DNA of 14,698 nt from Actinomycetes bacterium. GTDB lineage: Bacteria > Actinomycetota > Acidimicrobiia > Acidimicrobiales > Acidimicrobiaceae. Under the pieces are notes generated by a model. That model made no database searches, was not told the origin of the DNA, and saw only the letters and a program-made list of their open reading frames with translations. This document shows positions 1 through 7,017 of this stretch, piece by piece. Made by a program: the position numbers and the translations under genes. Numbering within the stretch: the first letter of the stretch is position 1; every line of letters starts with the position of its first letter. Where the stretch lies: positions 1 to 14,698 of the forward strand of contig JAKAQR010000052.1 of the NCBI GenBank assembly GCA_021819725.1, in the 5' to 3' direction.

Positions 1-83
1 CCCAGGCTATCGATCTTGAGGTCATTGCACAGGTTGCTGCCCTGTCAGACCCGAGCATAGGCTCGACCCTGACCAACTTCTAG
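1..83 (+). CDS. 3' end of an unidentified gene (partial)
   Basis: An open frame enters from the left edge and ends at TAG 81-83. The last 26 residues are visible (QAIDLEVIAQV...TLTNF). They are acidic to neutral and look like ordinary coding sequence, and the following gene has its own ribosome binding site soon after the stop. No domain can be recognised from so short a tail, so the product is unknown. Confidence is limited because only about 80 bases are visible and no start is seen. Confidence 0.4.
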   Translation, partial: QAIDLEVIAQVAALSDPSIGSTLTNF

Positions 84-98
84 CACGAGGTTCCCGAC

Positions 99-317
99 TT
101 GGCCACGGAAGGGATCGACCCGATCACCAAATCCGTTGCCCAGATACGATTTCTGCAACCCTATCAGGCCACCAAGTGGTATCTGTGTCCAGGCTGCAAC
201 AGCGAGATCACTCCAGGAACCGGGCACTTTGTGGTGGTACCAGTCGATAACGTCGAACTCCGGCGGCATTGGCATCGCCGATGCCTGGAGTGGGAAAACC
301 GACACCGGTCCAGATAA
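99..317 (+). CDS. Small zinc-ribbon-like protein (CxxC...HWH..C)
   Basis: A 72-residue protein. It has a CPGC pair (C30, C33) followed by HWHRRC (H57, H59, C62), which together could bind one zinc ion. The segment between them, with ITPGTGHFVVVPVDN and then RRHWH, resembles a short actinobacterial family often labelled 'ATP/GTP-binding protein' in databases. I see no Walker motif, so that label has no visible support and the function is unknown. The start is TTG 99, chosen because GAGG lies 8 nt upstream (87-90) and no ATG is available. It follows the preceding stop by 15 nt, so the two may be co-transcribed. The C-terminus is basic (RHRSR). The family resemblance is from memory of the motif pattern, not from a search. 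Confidence 0.7.
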   Translation: MATEGIDPITKSVAQIRFLQPYQATKWYLCPGCNSEITPGTGHFVVVPVDNVELRRHWHRRCLEWENRHRSR

Positions 318-671
318 CTTTGCCACACTCCTCGAAAGGTTGAAGAATAGAGGTTAAAGCCGAAACGTTTGCAACGGAGAGGTTCACCCCCAGTGCCAAG
401 CTATCCCAGCGCCGATCTGTGTGTTCGCGTCCTAACACATGCAAGAGCATCGCTATCCGACTACGGCCTCAGGAGCCCAACAGGATTAGCTTCGTATAAG
501 TGCTGGCACTGAGTGGAATGGATGTATCTAATGAGTGTGCGGAACGGGCGTGACTTCGCGACGCCCAACCAGCAAGGTCAAGCTCGCTGATCAGCACAAG
601 CCACACCGAGCCATGAGTCGTTGCTCAGAGCTGGGTACGCCGTGAGGCCGCCAGACCATACCCGCATCGTA
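318..671. other. Intergenic stretch without a recognisable gene
   Basis: About 350 bases between the zinc-ribbon gene and the IS4 element. Short frames exist on both strands, but none has a convincing start, ribosome binding site or recognisable motif. No tRNA cloverleaf or repeat array is visible. It may hold decayed DNA displaced by the insertion sequence. Confidence 0.5.
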
Positions 672-700
672 GAAGTCCCTGGTTGCTAAACCGGGACTTC
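672..700. repeat. Hairpin across the left end of the IS4 element
   Basis: GAAGTCCC (672-679) is the perfect inverse of GGGACTTC (693-700). An inner GGTT (681-684) pairs with AACC (689-692), giving a 12-bp stem with one bulged T (680) and a GCTA loop. The right arm is also the first part of the sequence shared with the second IS copy near 14551, so one arm lies inside the element and the other in the flank. It could stop outside transcription from entering the transposase gene, or it could be what remains of another element's end. Confidence 0.6.
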
Positions 701-719
701 GGAATTTAGTGCATTACCG

Positions 720-748
720 TTCAGTTAAGGATTCCTCTGTGGTAATGT
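720..748 (+). promoter_or_regulatory. Candidate leaderless promoter of the IS4 transposase
   Basis: TTCAGT (720-725) and TAATGT (743-748) are separated by 17 nt. The ATG at 755 lies 6 nt after the -10 hexamer, about where transcription would begin, and there is no Shine-Dalgarno sequence. The -35 hexamer lies in the terminal inverted repeat, as is common for IS elements. Confidence 0.4.
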
Positions 749-754
749 GTATCT

Positions 755-2144
755 ATGCCACGTTCTGGTTGGGTAAAGCCCGCAACTGATCGTCGATTGT
801 CCGATCTTGTCTCGATTGGTCTGCTTACGAGGGTGTTCCCTCCAGATGTTATCGATGCGGCGATCGATGATGTTGGACGTAGAGAGATCCGCAACCGGGT
901 TCTTCCTGCCCGAGTGATGGTCTACTTTGCCATCGGCATGGCGATGTATTCAGAGGGCTCCTATGAGGATGTCTTCTCCCAGCTCTCCGATGGCCTGTCA
1001 TGGTCCAAGGGTTGGACTGAGTCGTTAAAGCCCCCGTCAAAGTCTGCACTCTTTCAAGCTCGACTCCGGTTGGGTGCAGAACCAGTGCGTAATCTCTTCA
1101 CCAAGGTTGTACGCCCTTTAGCTACCCCAGATACTCCCGGATCCTGGTTCGCGACAAGGCGCGTGATGGCGATCGATGGCACGTGTTTAGATATTGCCGA
1201 TACCGAGGCCAATGAGGCTCACTTTGGTCGCCCTCCCTCGAGTCGAGGAGATCGCTCTGCCTTCCCTCAGGCTCGCATGGTGGCTCTGGCTGAGTGTGGA
1301 ACCCATGCGATCGTCGATGCCGTCATCGGCCCCTGTACCAGCTCTGAGGTTGAATTCGCGCGAGAACTCATCAGCCGTCTTTCCCCGGGGATGTTAGTGT
1401 TAGCTGATCGGGGCCTCTATGGATTCAACCTGTGGGAGCAAGCTACCAGTACCGGTGCTGATCTGCTCTTTCGGGTGAAGTCCACCCTCTCTCCCCGCCA
1501 TGAGCAGACGCTGGCCGATGGCTCTTGGATCGCCTCCATTCGGCCTACCTCTGGGACGGGTCGTGGCGGGAGAGATCCCCATAGAGTACGTGTTATTGAC
1601 TACACCATCGATGGGGACGGTCAATACCGACTAATTACCACCTTGTTGGATCCCGTCATCGCACCCGCCAAAGAGTTGGCCCAGCTCTATTCCGAACGCT
1701 GGGAGATAGAGACCACCTTTGACGAATTAAAGACCCACCAGCGAGGAGCGAGAGAGGTCTTGCGTTCTAAGTCTCCAGAACTCATCTACCAAGAGATCTG
1801 GGGGCACCTCTGCTGTCACTACGCCATCAGAGTTCTCATGGCTGATACAGCAGCGCATTGGGGACATGACCCAGATCGAATCTCCTTTGTCGCTGCACTA
1901 CGTATCGCCCGGCACTCTGTCGCAAGGGGCGATTTTCCCCCCAGTAGGAACAGCTGAAGCCGAACTTATCTGGGTCTTTGCCATGAACGCGCTCGCAAGG
2001 CGTCTCAACCCGCCGCGTCGATTGCGTTCCAACCCTCGGGTGGTCAAACGTAAGGTCCTCAAGTGGGCGGCCAAACGCCTTCATCACCACCATTGGCCTC
2101 AACCTGAGCATCCGCCGCAGATCAGTGTGCTGGTGCTTACCTGA
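755..2144 (+). pseudogene. IS4-family DDE transposase, frameshifted near the C-terminus
   Basis: The uninterrupted reading frame runs 755-1957 (400 aa). It contains the full DDE catalytic set: D141 in MAIDGT, D218 in LADRG, and the IS4 signature Y312-x2-R315-x3-E319-x6-K326. At residue 392 the frame passes through a run of six C (1937-1942) and stops after PPSRNS. Removing one C restores a frame that continues VGTAEAELIWVF and ends at 2144, giving about 462 aa. That tail (ALARRLNPPRRLRSNPR, then a basic, His-rich segment) is the normal C-terminus of these transposases. The mutation is thus a one-base insertion, a sequencing error in a homopolymer, or less likely a slippage site. Catalytic residues all precede it, but the missing tail of roughly 70 residues probably abolishes activity. 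The start ATG 755 matches the MPRxGW start of the second copy at 14628. Confidence 0.85.
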
Positions 2145-2267
2145 ACGATATGTTAGTGGTGTTCAACTAGCCAGCCCAACTCGCGGATATTCTTTCTCTA
2201 GGCTGGGCGGTCCCGGTCCTCGATTGCCACTGCATTCTGAAGACTCGGTAAAGTTCAATACACTCAG

Positions 2268-2453
2268 ATGCCTTGGCGACAACCAAACCAGTGGGTCAGA
2301 CAAGAACTGTTGGGTCTCGCGCCGAAATACTTGATTAAATTGAGTCAGGTTACCGACGTTGAATTACGAATGATCAAGATGGATGAGATTTTGGAATACT
2401 CCAGCGAGGATGCCGCTCATCTCACCAGAGTTTTGGATGATCAAGATGATTGA
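2268..2453 (+). CDS. Hypothetical short protein or gene remnant (61 aa)
   Basis: An open frame of 61 residues starting at ATG 2268 and ending at 2453. The C-terminal half (ELRMIKMDEILEYSSEDAAHL...) is acidic and helix-prone and looks more coding-like than random DNA, but no family is recognised. There is no clear ribosome binding site and the N-terminal residues look non-coding, so this may be the tail of a gene whose front was lost when the adjacent IS element inserted or rearranged. Confidence 0.25.
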   Translation: MPWRQPNQWVRQELLGLAPKYLIKLSQVTDVELRMIKMDEILEYSSEDAAHLTRVLDDQDD

Positions 2454-2490
2454 CACATGACGGCCTCTTTCCGCCATAGATACGTGAGCG

Positions 2491-2886
2491 TTAGTGAATC
2501 AGCTCGGTCTCGTTGGGAAGCACTTCAGCGAGAGCCTTATCGAACGTTGCGAGCAGACCACCCCGACTAGCTGCGAGTGCCGCGAGGTAGGCATCGGTGA
2601 CCTGCCGATGGCCAACGACATGTCGGAGGTCCGCTGCTGTGTACGAGATTGAATCCGGCCAAAAAGCGCATCGCGGTGAACCGTAGAGGACTGATAAGAC
2701 TCCCACCGCGATGGTGTAACTCTCGCCCACCCGCACAAGGAATCGGACAAAGGCTCCCTCCACGATCGGGCAAAGCGCAATCTCATCGACTTCCGCCGCC
2801 CAGCGCACTGCTATGTCGTGGTGCTCGTGCTCGGAGATCACGAGAGCGATCAGCGCGTTGGCATCCAGTAGATAGGTGACGCTCAT
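2491..2886 (-). CDS. vapC: VapC-type PIN-domain toxin (ribonuclease)
   Basis: A 131-residue PIN-domain protein, the usual length for VapC. The four acidic residues of the metal-dependent RNase site are at expected positions: D8 in YLLDANALIAL, E43 in PIVEGAFVRF, D98 in VTDAYLAALA and D116 in ATFDKAL. VapC toxins cleave specific RNAs, often tRNAs or rRNA, and are held inactive by VapB. Its ATG (2886-2884) overlaps the antitoxin stop as ATGA, so the pair is translationally coupled and made in antitoxin-then-toxin order. It appears intact. The RNA target cannot be inferred from sequence. Position beside several IS remnants fits a mobile toxin-antitoxin module. Confidence 0.9.
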   Translation of the reverse strand: MSVTYLLDANALIALVISEHEHHDIAVRWAAEVDEIALCPIVEGAFVRFLVRVGESYTIAVGVLSVLYGSPRCAFWPDSISYTAADLRHVVGHRQVTDAYLAALAASRGGLLATFDKALAEVLPNETELIH

Positions 2887-3113
2887 TCGTCGTCCAGCGC
2901 GTTAGCCACCTCCGCAGCAGTGATTTGCCGACCAAGCGTGATCACCGGAAAGCCGCTCGTCGGATCGGTGGTTATCTCCAGAGACTCACCGAGCGCCGCA
3001 AGACCGCGCACCGTCAGGTCCGCCACCACGGTCGAAAGGGATTGATGGCGCTCCAGGGCGAGCTCTCGAGCGCGCCGATGCACGGCAGGTGGCAAATCAA
3101 CCGTAGTTCTCAT
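2883..3113 (-). CDS. vapB: VapB-type ribbon-helix-helix antitoxin
   Basis: A 76-residue protein. Its N-terminus MRTTVDLPPAVHRRARELA is a ribbon-helix-helix DNA-binding start: a short beta strand, then helices running through about residue 38. The C-terminal half (ITTDPTSGFPVITLG to the acidic end) is the part expected to wrap around and inhibit VapC. VapB proteins also repress their own operon, and a 20-bp palindrome lies directly upstream (3127-3146). The start is ATG 3113, the only candidate that gives a complete first RHH strand. It lies 6 nt after a TATGAT -10 hexamer with no Shine-Dalgarno sequence, so the mRNA is probably leaderless. It overlaps vapC by 4 nt. Confidence 0.9.
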   Translation of the reverse strand: MRTTVDLPPAVHRRARELALERHQSLSTVVADLTVRGLAALGESLEITTDPTSGFPVITLGRQITAAEVANALDDE

Positions 3114-3119
3114 GACTAC

Positions 3120-3125
3120 ATCATA
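3120..3125 (-). promoter_or_regulatory. -10 element of the vapBC promoter
   Basis: On the minus strand TATGAT ends 6 nt before the vapB ATG, so transcription should begin at or beside the A of the start codon. No consensus -35 is visible at 16-18 nt, and the operator palindrome occupies that space. Confidence 0.55.
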
Positions 3126-3126
3126 A

Positions 3127-3146
3127 CAGCATCACGCGTGATGCTG
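3127..3146. promoter_or_regulatory. Palindromic operator for vapBC
   Basis: A perfect 20-bp palindrome, CAGCATCACG followed by its inverse. Its near edge is 1 nt upstream of the -10 hexamer, so a bound VapB-VapC complex would block RNA polymerase. Ribbon-helix-helix antitoxins bind such inverted repeats as dimers of dimers. The position and perfect symmetry are seen in the sequence; the binding is inferred. Confidence 0.75.
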
Positions 3147-3187
3147 ACCGCAATTGTTCCACGGAGTGCTCGACCCGCTGAGTGAAA

Positions 3188-3230
3188 GTGACATCCTCGC
3201 CGCCTTCACAGACGGGGCTTCCCAAGCTGC
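3188..3230 (-). mobile_element. Right end of an IS605-type element (possible reRNA/omega-RNA 3' end)
   Basis: Directly after the tnpB stop, the minus strand reads through AAGCCCCGTC, a six-base loop and GGCGGCG, then ends near GGATGTCAC. CCGTC and GGCGG form a 5-bp stem with one G-U pair (3200-3215). A hairpin just inside a TCAC-like tip is typical of the right end of IS200/IS605 elements. In TnpB systems the guide RNA scaffold spans the end of tnpB and this right end, with the guide lying just outside it. With tnpB reduced to a fragment, any such RNA would be an orphan. Confidence 0.4.
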
Positions 3231-3397
3231 TCACGCAGCTTCGGCTGGTTGACGCTTCACTGGGTCGCTGTGTTTAACCTGATTAGGCGCAGCGTGCGAT
3301 GTCCCTCCACGTCCTGTGACCGCAAGTCCTGCGGCAATTATGTTCTTGGCTGCATTTACATCTGCGTTATCTGTGTAGCCACAAGATAGACAACAGA
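3231..3397 (-). pseudogene. tnpB: 3' fragment of IS605-family tnpB (RNA-guided nuclease)
   Basis: Minus-strand frame from about 3397 to the TGA at 3231-3233. It begins with FCCLSCGYTDNADVNAAKN, which holds the second half of the TnpB zinc finger (CLSC) and the third RuvC catalytic aspartate (NADVNA). It continues through IIAAGLAVTGRGG to a normal-looking C-terminus. Upstream of about 3397 the frame loses all similarity and hits stops, so the first roughly 350 residues, including the other two RuvC acidic residues, are missing. The break coincides with the start of the IS3 debris on the other strand. The fragment cannot encode an active nuclease. The identification rests on the very characteristic Zn-finger/RuvC-III block. 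Confidence 0.85.
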
Positions 3398-3455
3398 AGT
3401 GAAACTACTCCCAGAACCGGCACACTACTCCTCAAAGCCAAGGAGACCGTTAAAT

Positions 3456-3741
3456 ATGGGAGAAGACGAGGCGAAAGAAACAAAGTTTGAGCGCGAATTT
3501 GAACAATGGCGCGGTCAAACTTGCCCAACTGTCGAATCGATCCGTCAAACAGGTAGCCAAGCGGTTGGACATCCTTGTAAGCTACCCAGTCCCGCTGGGT
3601 GTATGAGTCCCGCAAGGTGGGATTAGTAGCAATTGGCGATGGTCCTGGCATGCCTGAGGAGAATCGCCGGCTCCCCAAGGCAAACGAGCTGTTCGCAATG
3701 GCGTAAGGAGATCCTACGAACCGCCTCGGGATCCGAGAGAG
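3456..3741 (+). pseudogene. IS3-family orfA remnant, multiply frameshifted
   Basis: Pieces of an OrfA helix-turn-helix protein can be read in order by changing frame. First KFEREF (near 3485-3500), then AVKLAQLSNRSVKQVAKRLDI (from 3511), then RWVYESRKVGLVAIGDGPG and PEENRRLPKANEL (from about 3593), then KEILRTASGSER (from about 3705). The order HTH (SVKQVAKRLDI), linker, ENRRL leucine-zipper segment and KEIL end is that of IS3-family OrfA. At least three single-base indels and a stop separate the pieces, so this is a dead gene. It ends abruptly against an OrfB C-terminal fragment. Confidence 0.75.
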
Positions 3742-3758
3742 TCATTCACGCCCTCACA

Positions 3759-4099
3759 CATCCAATGATAAACCGCACTCTGAGGCCCAGTTCAAGACCC
3801 AGAAGTACCGGTGCGCTATGCCACCATCAAAGAGGCGAAGACCTTCCTCGCGAAGTTCTTCGCTTGATATCGGTGCGAACATTACCATTCAGGCATTACC
3901 CTCATGACCCAGCCGACGTTCATGAGGGCTCTGCATAGGTGATCACCTAGCGACAAGCCCGAATCCTGCGCAACGCCTACGCTCAACACCCCGAGCGCTT
4001 CGTAAGACAAGGCCGTACCACACCCGCTATCGAAACCGATGCCCGGATCAACAGTCCAGCTGAGAAGATAACAGCGAGCCCTTGGGCCATCAGGCGTTA
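3759..4099 (+). pseudogene. IS3-family orfB (integrase-core transposase) C-terminal remnant
   Basis: Readable in several frames. SNDKPHSEAQFKTQKYR (from about 3760) corresponds to the SDNPYSEAQFKTLKYRP region of rve-type transposases. Then come a frame with IKEAKTFLAKFFA, EHYHSGITLMT and PADVHEG, and finally RNAYAQHPERFVRQG with INSPAEK before TAG at 4097-4099. These are consecutive C-terminal blocks of the DDE integrase core and the tail that follows it. The N-terminal half and the first two catalytic aspartates are absent. It directly follows the OrfA remnant, so either one IS3 element suffered a large internal deletion or two elements recombined. Confidence 0.75.
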
Positions 4100-4437
4100 G
4101 CGTTTTCAATGCCGCAGCAAAGGATACCTCCTGCACTGTCTCCGCTTTGGACCAAGCACTCATCAGGCATGCCAGCCTCGGAGCCACCGCGAACGATGGC
4201 GAGCTGCTCGAGCACACAGAAATAGCGACAGGACAGAGCCGAATACTTTGAGAGAATAGTGCATAAGCGAGTGCGCTTGCCATGCACGCCCAACCCGCTC
4301 TCGCGGGCGCGAGAATCGCTCTTTGGTCATGCTGTTGACCCAGTAAGCGCTGGCCGTCCCAATACCTCCCGATGAGAAATTCAAGAAAATCTGCAGAACA
4401 TACCGATAACCCCGTACCATGGGTGTACAATAGACGC
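4100..4437. other. Stretch without a recognisable gene, downstream of IS3 debris
   Basis: About 340 bases between the orfB remnant and the next gene. No frame has a supported start and recognisable product. A long minus-strand frame (3882-4430) crosses it but also runs through the back of the orfB remnant, so I treat it as a shadow. The right end of the IS3 element should lie somewhere here, but no matching inverted repeat was found. Confidence 0.4.
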
Positions 4438-4448
4438 GGAGGTGCGAG

Positions 4449-4901
4449 TTGGGAACTACTAGCGGTGCTGGCCTGGGGGAAGTCCTAAGCACTAGGCGCA
4501 TTGCCCAAGCTTTCCTTGGATTACTGGTTCTCGCGACAATTTGGTCTCTTTCTACGGGTGTCAGGTCTAGTATCTTCGCTACCATTCCCACCGCGTTCGG
4601 ATACACCCCGATCACGCTCCCAACACCGCCTACAACGATAACAAAGACTGTCACCGTCACGCCGGTTTCCAAGTCTGCAACCGTTCCAAGTAAGTCTGTA
4701 ACTAAAACCTCCTCGAAATCAGTGACTCCCGTCGTAACACCGACAAGTTCGCCGAGTTCGGTGGTTCCGCCCAAAATCATTAATACTGGAGAGCACTTCC
4801 TTTCCTCCGAAGGATTCATGTGGATTTTGTTCGGGGGTACGTTGGTAGCCCTAATCGGGATTGTCACCTCTAGAAGCGCTGATCACGGAGAGTCACAGTA
4901 G
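4449..4901 (+). CDS. Ser/Thr-rich membrane-anchored protein with a possible sorting-signal-like C-terminus
   Basis: A 150-residue protein with a first hydrophobic helix (about 18-34), a long Thr/Ser/Pro/Lys-rich linker (about 53-108) suited to an extracytoplasmic location and possibly to O-glycosylation, and a second hydrophobic helix (about 123-139) followed by a short tail. Before the second helix is IINTGE (110-115), which resembles the LPNTGE sortase motif with the first two positions altered. Motif, hydrophobic stretch and tail together are about 40 residues, the usual length of a sorting signal, although the tail has only one Arg and several acidic residues. The start is TTG 4449, with GGAGG 6 nt upstream (4438-4442). 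It precedes the large membrane-protein gene by 35 nt, so they probably form an operon. No family recognised. Confidence 0.7.
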   Translation: MGTTSGAGLGEVLSTRRIAQAFLGLLVLATIWSLSTGVRSSIFATIPTAFGYTPITLPTPPTTITKTVTVTPVSKSATVPSKSVTKTSSKSVTPVVTPTSSPSSVVPPKIINTGEHFLSSEGFMWILFGGTLVALIGIVTSRSADHGESQ

Positions 4902-4936
4902 GCGGAACCTCTGGGTTAGCCACCGCTTGGAAGTCG

Positions 4937-6967
4937 TTGTACAGGACTGAAAGGCCGAGGCATAACCGCGCTCGCTCCTTCCCGATCGCCACGCTCATAC
5001 CATTGGGAGCAGCTGCAGCGCTATGGCTACTCGTAAGTGTCCCCTGGCTCCGCAGCGGCTGGCTTGAATTTCTCGACCTTCCCGACGGCCCACGTTTGAG
5101 TGCCTTTCTACAAGGCTCACCCTTTCAATCCACAACAGTATCATCAATCGCGTCCACACCTCTGACGGACATGATTCACATTTTTGATGCGGTATCAGCT
5201 ACCCACGGAGCCGTCATCGCACTGCTAGCGTTCTTCCTCTTGGCTGGCGTGGCGTCGGCTAGCCTCATAGAAGGGACTCTGCTCGCCAAGCTCTCTGGTG
5301 AGGCGCTGTTTCTGCTGAACCCATGGGTAATGAATCGCATCTATGTGGGACAGTTGGGGATACTTTTCGCCTACGCCGTGCTCCCACTGCTTCTCAGGCA
5401 AGCTTTGCGAGCCCAACAGCTCTCAGACGCTGATGACGCCAGATCTTATACCGCGTGGGTCATTGCTGGGATCGTCCTCGGAATCGCTGCAGTTTTCTCT
5501 GCGCCTTTCCTCTGGCTCGGAGCAGCCATTCTTGCGAGTGTCGCGATATTCCGAACGAGGAACCTCCTCGGAGTCTTCGGGATTGGGATCGCTTTCGTTA
5601 CCTCGATCGTGGTGCTCTCCTACATTCCCCTCACCTCCACAGCGAACCACATCAGCGGCGGTGTCGTCGGATTACATGATCTGCCATCGTTTGCGACCCG
5701 AAGTGGAGGCTACGGCCTCTATTTAAATATCGCTGGCCTCAACGGATTCTGGAGGACCGGGTCTGTTCTCAACACGACGATATTCCATGGCTGGCCGTTG
5801 CTGGTTCTTGCCATGCTCCTTGTGTGTGCTGCTGGCCTCGTGGGCATGAGACGAAAGACCGCCCAATCGACACACCCTGGAAGAAACATGGAGTGGATAA
5901 CAAGTCTACTCGCACTATTGGGCTTCCTGCTGGCGCTCGGATCGCAGGGTCCGGTCGGGTCAGCATTCACCTGGATGTATCAACATGTTCCCTATTTTGA
6001 TGCGCTTAGGGAACCGGACGTGGCTGCCGCCCTCCTCGCCTTAGCATATAGTCTCGCCTTTGGGTGGGGGATCGGGGTAATTAATACCAATTTCTCTGAT
6101 AGAAGATCGCTAGTACTCTTCTCACTGGGAGTGGCGGCATTTCTCCTAGCATTTGAACCGGTAGAACTTTTTGGACTTGGCTTTCAGGTATCCACGAGTA
6201 CATTTCCGACACAGTGGGCACACATTCGACAACGAATTGCGGCTAAACCCGGCATAGCGGTGGTTCTTCCCTGGCACGCATATACGTACTACTCCTTTAC
6301 GCATCACGAGATAGCGAATCTCGCTGGGCTCTATTTCGGAGACAACGTCATTACCAAAGTGTCCTCGCAATCATATCCGGTCGCAGCTCCCTACGCTGCC
6401 TTCGACGCCAACATCAGCGCCTGGATCAGCGCGGGGGCTAGGAACAAATTCCCCATATCCGGTGTCGAATATCTCCTTTGGACCTCCTCACCAAAAGGGA
6501 GCCTATTCAATGCGATCAGAGACAATCCAAATCTACGGTTAGTTGAGAGAACACCATCGATATCTCTTTTCACCATCACGGGTGGCCATAAGCTCGAGGT
6601 TGCCTCGTCGATTCAATGCATCACCGACTGTCATAACTCCGCCCAGTCAGACAGGTTGCTTTCTGCCCAAGACATCAAGACTGTAGAGTTTCGCACCTGC
6701 GGTCCTGGATGTGTACATCTCGCCAGTGCACCGCACGGCTACGCTATCCTACCATTCCCCTTCCAGGCAGGAGAGCGCGTCACCGGCGCCGTACTGGCTG
6801 GACATCTAAAAAATGGCGCACTGGTAGTCCATGTCAATGGACGTGGAACTATCAAAACCTCCGAGTCTCCGGATACCAACACCGCAATCGGCTTGTCGTT
6901 GCTCGGAGTGTCACTTTTCGCTCTGCTGATACGTTTCGGGGTCCAGAAACGCAGAACCACACTATGA
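4937..6967 (+). CDS. Polytopic membrane protein, GT-C-like glycosyltransferase candidate
   Basis: A 676-residue protein with about a dozen predicted membrane helices. The first is at about 19-38, the last at about 648-665, and a basic tail (QKRRTTL) follows. After a first extracytoplasmic loop with acidic residues (about 46-56) come LLNPWVMNRIYVGQLGI and ALREPDVAAALLALAY. Both blocks remind me of large actinobacterial GT-C-type membrane glycosyltransferases such as arabinofuranosyltransferase-like proteins. A soluble segment follows from about residue 415 (GIAVVLPWHAYTYYSF, VEYLLW), probably outside the membrane. GT-C enzymes use lipid-linked sugar donors to extend envelope glycans; the substrate here is unknown. 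The start is TTG 4937 with GGAAG 3 nt upstream (short spacing), so the true start could be slightly later. Linked to the Ser/Thr-rich gene upstream, a potential glycan acceptor, by inference only. Confidence 0.7.
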   Translation: MYRTERPRHNRARSFPIATLIPLGAAAALWLLVSVPWLRSGWLEFLDLPDGPRLSAFLQGSPFQSTTVSSIASTPLTDMIHIFDAVSATHGAVIALLAFFLLAGVASASLIEGTLLAKLSGEALFLLNPWVMNRIYVGQLGILFAYAVLPLLLRQALRAQQLSDADDARSYTAWVIAGIVLGIAAVFSAPFLWLGAAILASVAIFRTRNLLGVFGIGIAFVTSIVVLSYIPLTSTANHISGGVVGLHDLPSFATRSGGYGLYLNIAGLNGFWRTGSVLNTTIFHGWPLLVLAMLLVCAAGLVGMRRKTAQSTHPGRNMEWITSLLALLGFLLALGSQGPVGSAFTWMYQHVPYFDALREPDVAAALLALAYSLAFGWGIGVINTNFSDRRSLVLFSLGVAAFLLAFEPVELFGLGFQVSTSTFPTQWAHIRQRIAAKPGIAVVLPWHAYTYYSFTHHEIANLAGLYFGDNVITKVSSQSYPVAAPYAAFDANISAWISAGARNKFPISGVEYLLWTSSPKGSLFNAIRDNPNLRLVERTPSISLFTITGGHKLEVASSIQCITDCHNSAQSDRLLSAQDIKTVEFRTCGPGCVHLASAPHGYAILPFPFQAGERVTGAVLAGHLKNGALVVHVNGRGTIKTSESPDTNTAIGLSLLGVSLFALLIRFGVQKRRTTL

Positions 6968-7017
6968 CCCCAACTACACAGAAATGACTTCGCCCAGTAG
7001 ACTCTCGCGTGCTAAAC

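Larger units (their letters stand above)
693..2157 (+). mobile_element. IS4-family insertion sequence (about 1.46 kb)
   Basis: The left boundary is inferred from similarity with the second copy at 14551: both begin GGGACTTCGGA and continue with closely matching bases through GTGCA and TACCGTTA-like blocks. The right boundary is inferred from the region around the transposase stop. There, TTACCTGAACGATA (2137-2150) is close to the inverse of the left-end block TACCGTTCAGTTAA, agreeing at 12 of 14 positions. The terminal inverted repeat is therefore short and imperfect, and the exact tips are uncertain. I could not identify a target-site duplication. The element carries one transposase gene, which is frameshifted. 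Confidence 0.7.

Noticed and set aside
1866..2144. A separate small gene starting at ATG 1866
   Set aside because: From about 1943 onward it is the displaced C-terminus of the IS4 transposase; the earlier codons are out-of-frame sequence.
3367..3678. A 103-codon minus-strand frame that looks membrane-like at its end
   Set aside because: The opposite strand carries the ordered OrfA blocks, and the hydrophobic end is produced by the transition into the tnpB fragment in a different frame.
3882..4430. A 182-codon minus-strand frame
   Set aside because: It runs antisense through readable IS3 orfB blocks, has no recognisable motif, and has low-complexity Ser/Ala/Cys composition typical of a shadow.
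4163..4867. A 234-codon minus-strand frame with a Val/Thr/Gly-rich stretch
   Set aside because: The apparent repeat is the complement of the Ser/Thr-rich linker of the plus-strand gene at 4449, which has a ribosome binding site and a sensible membrane topology.
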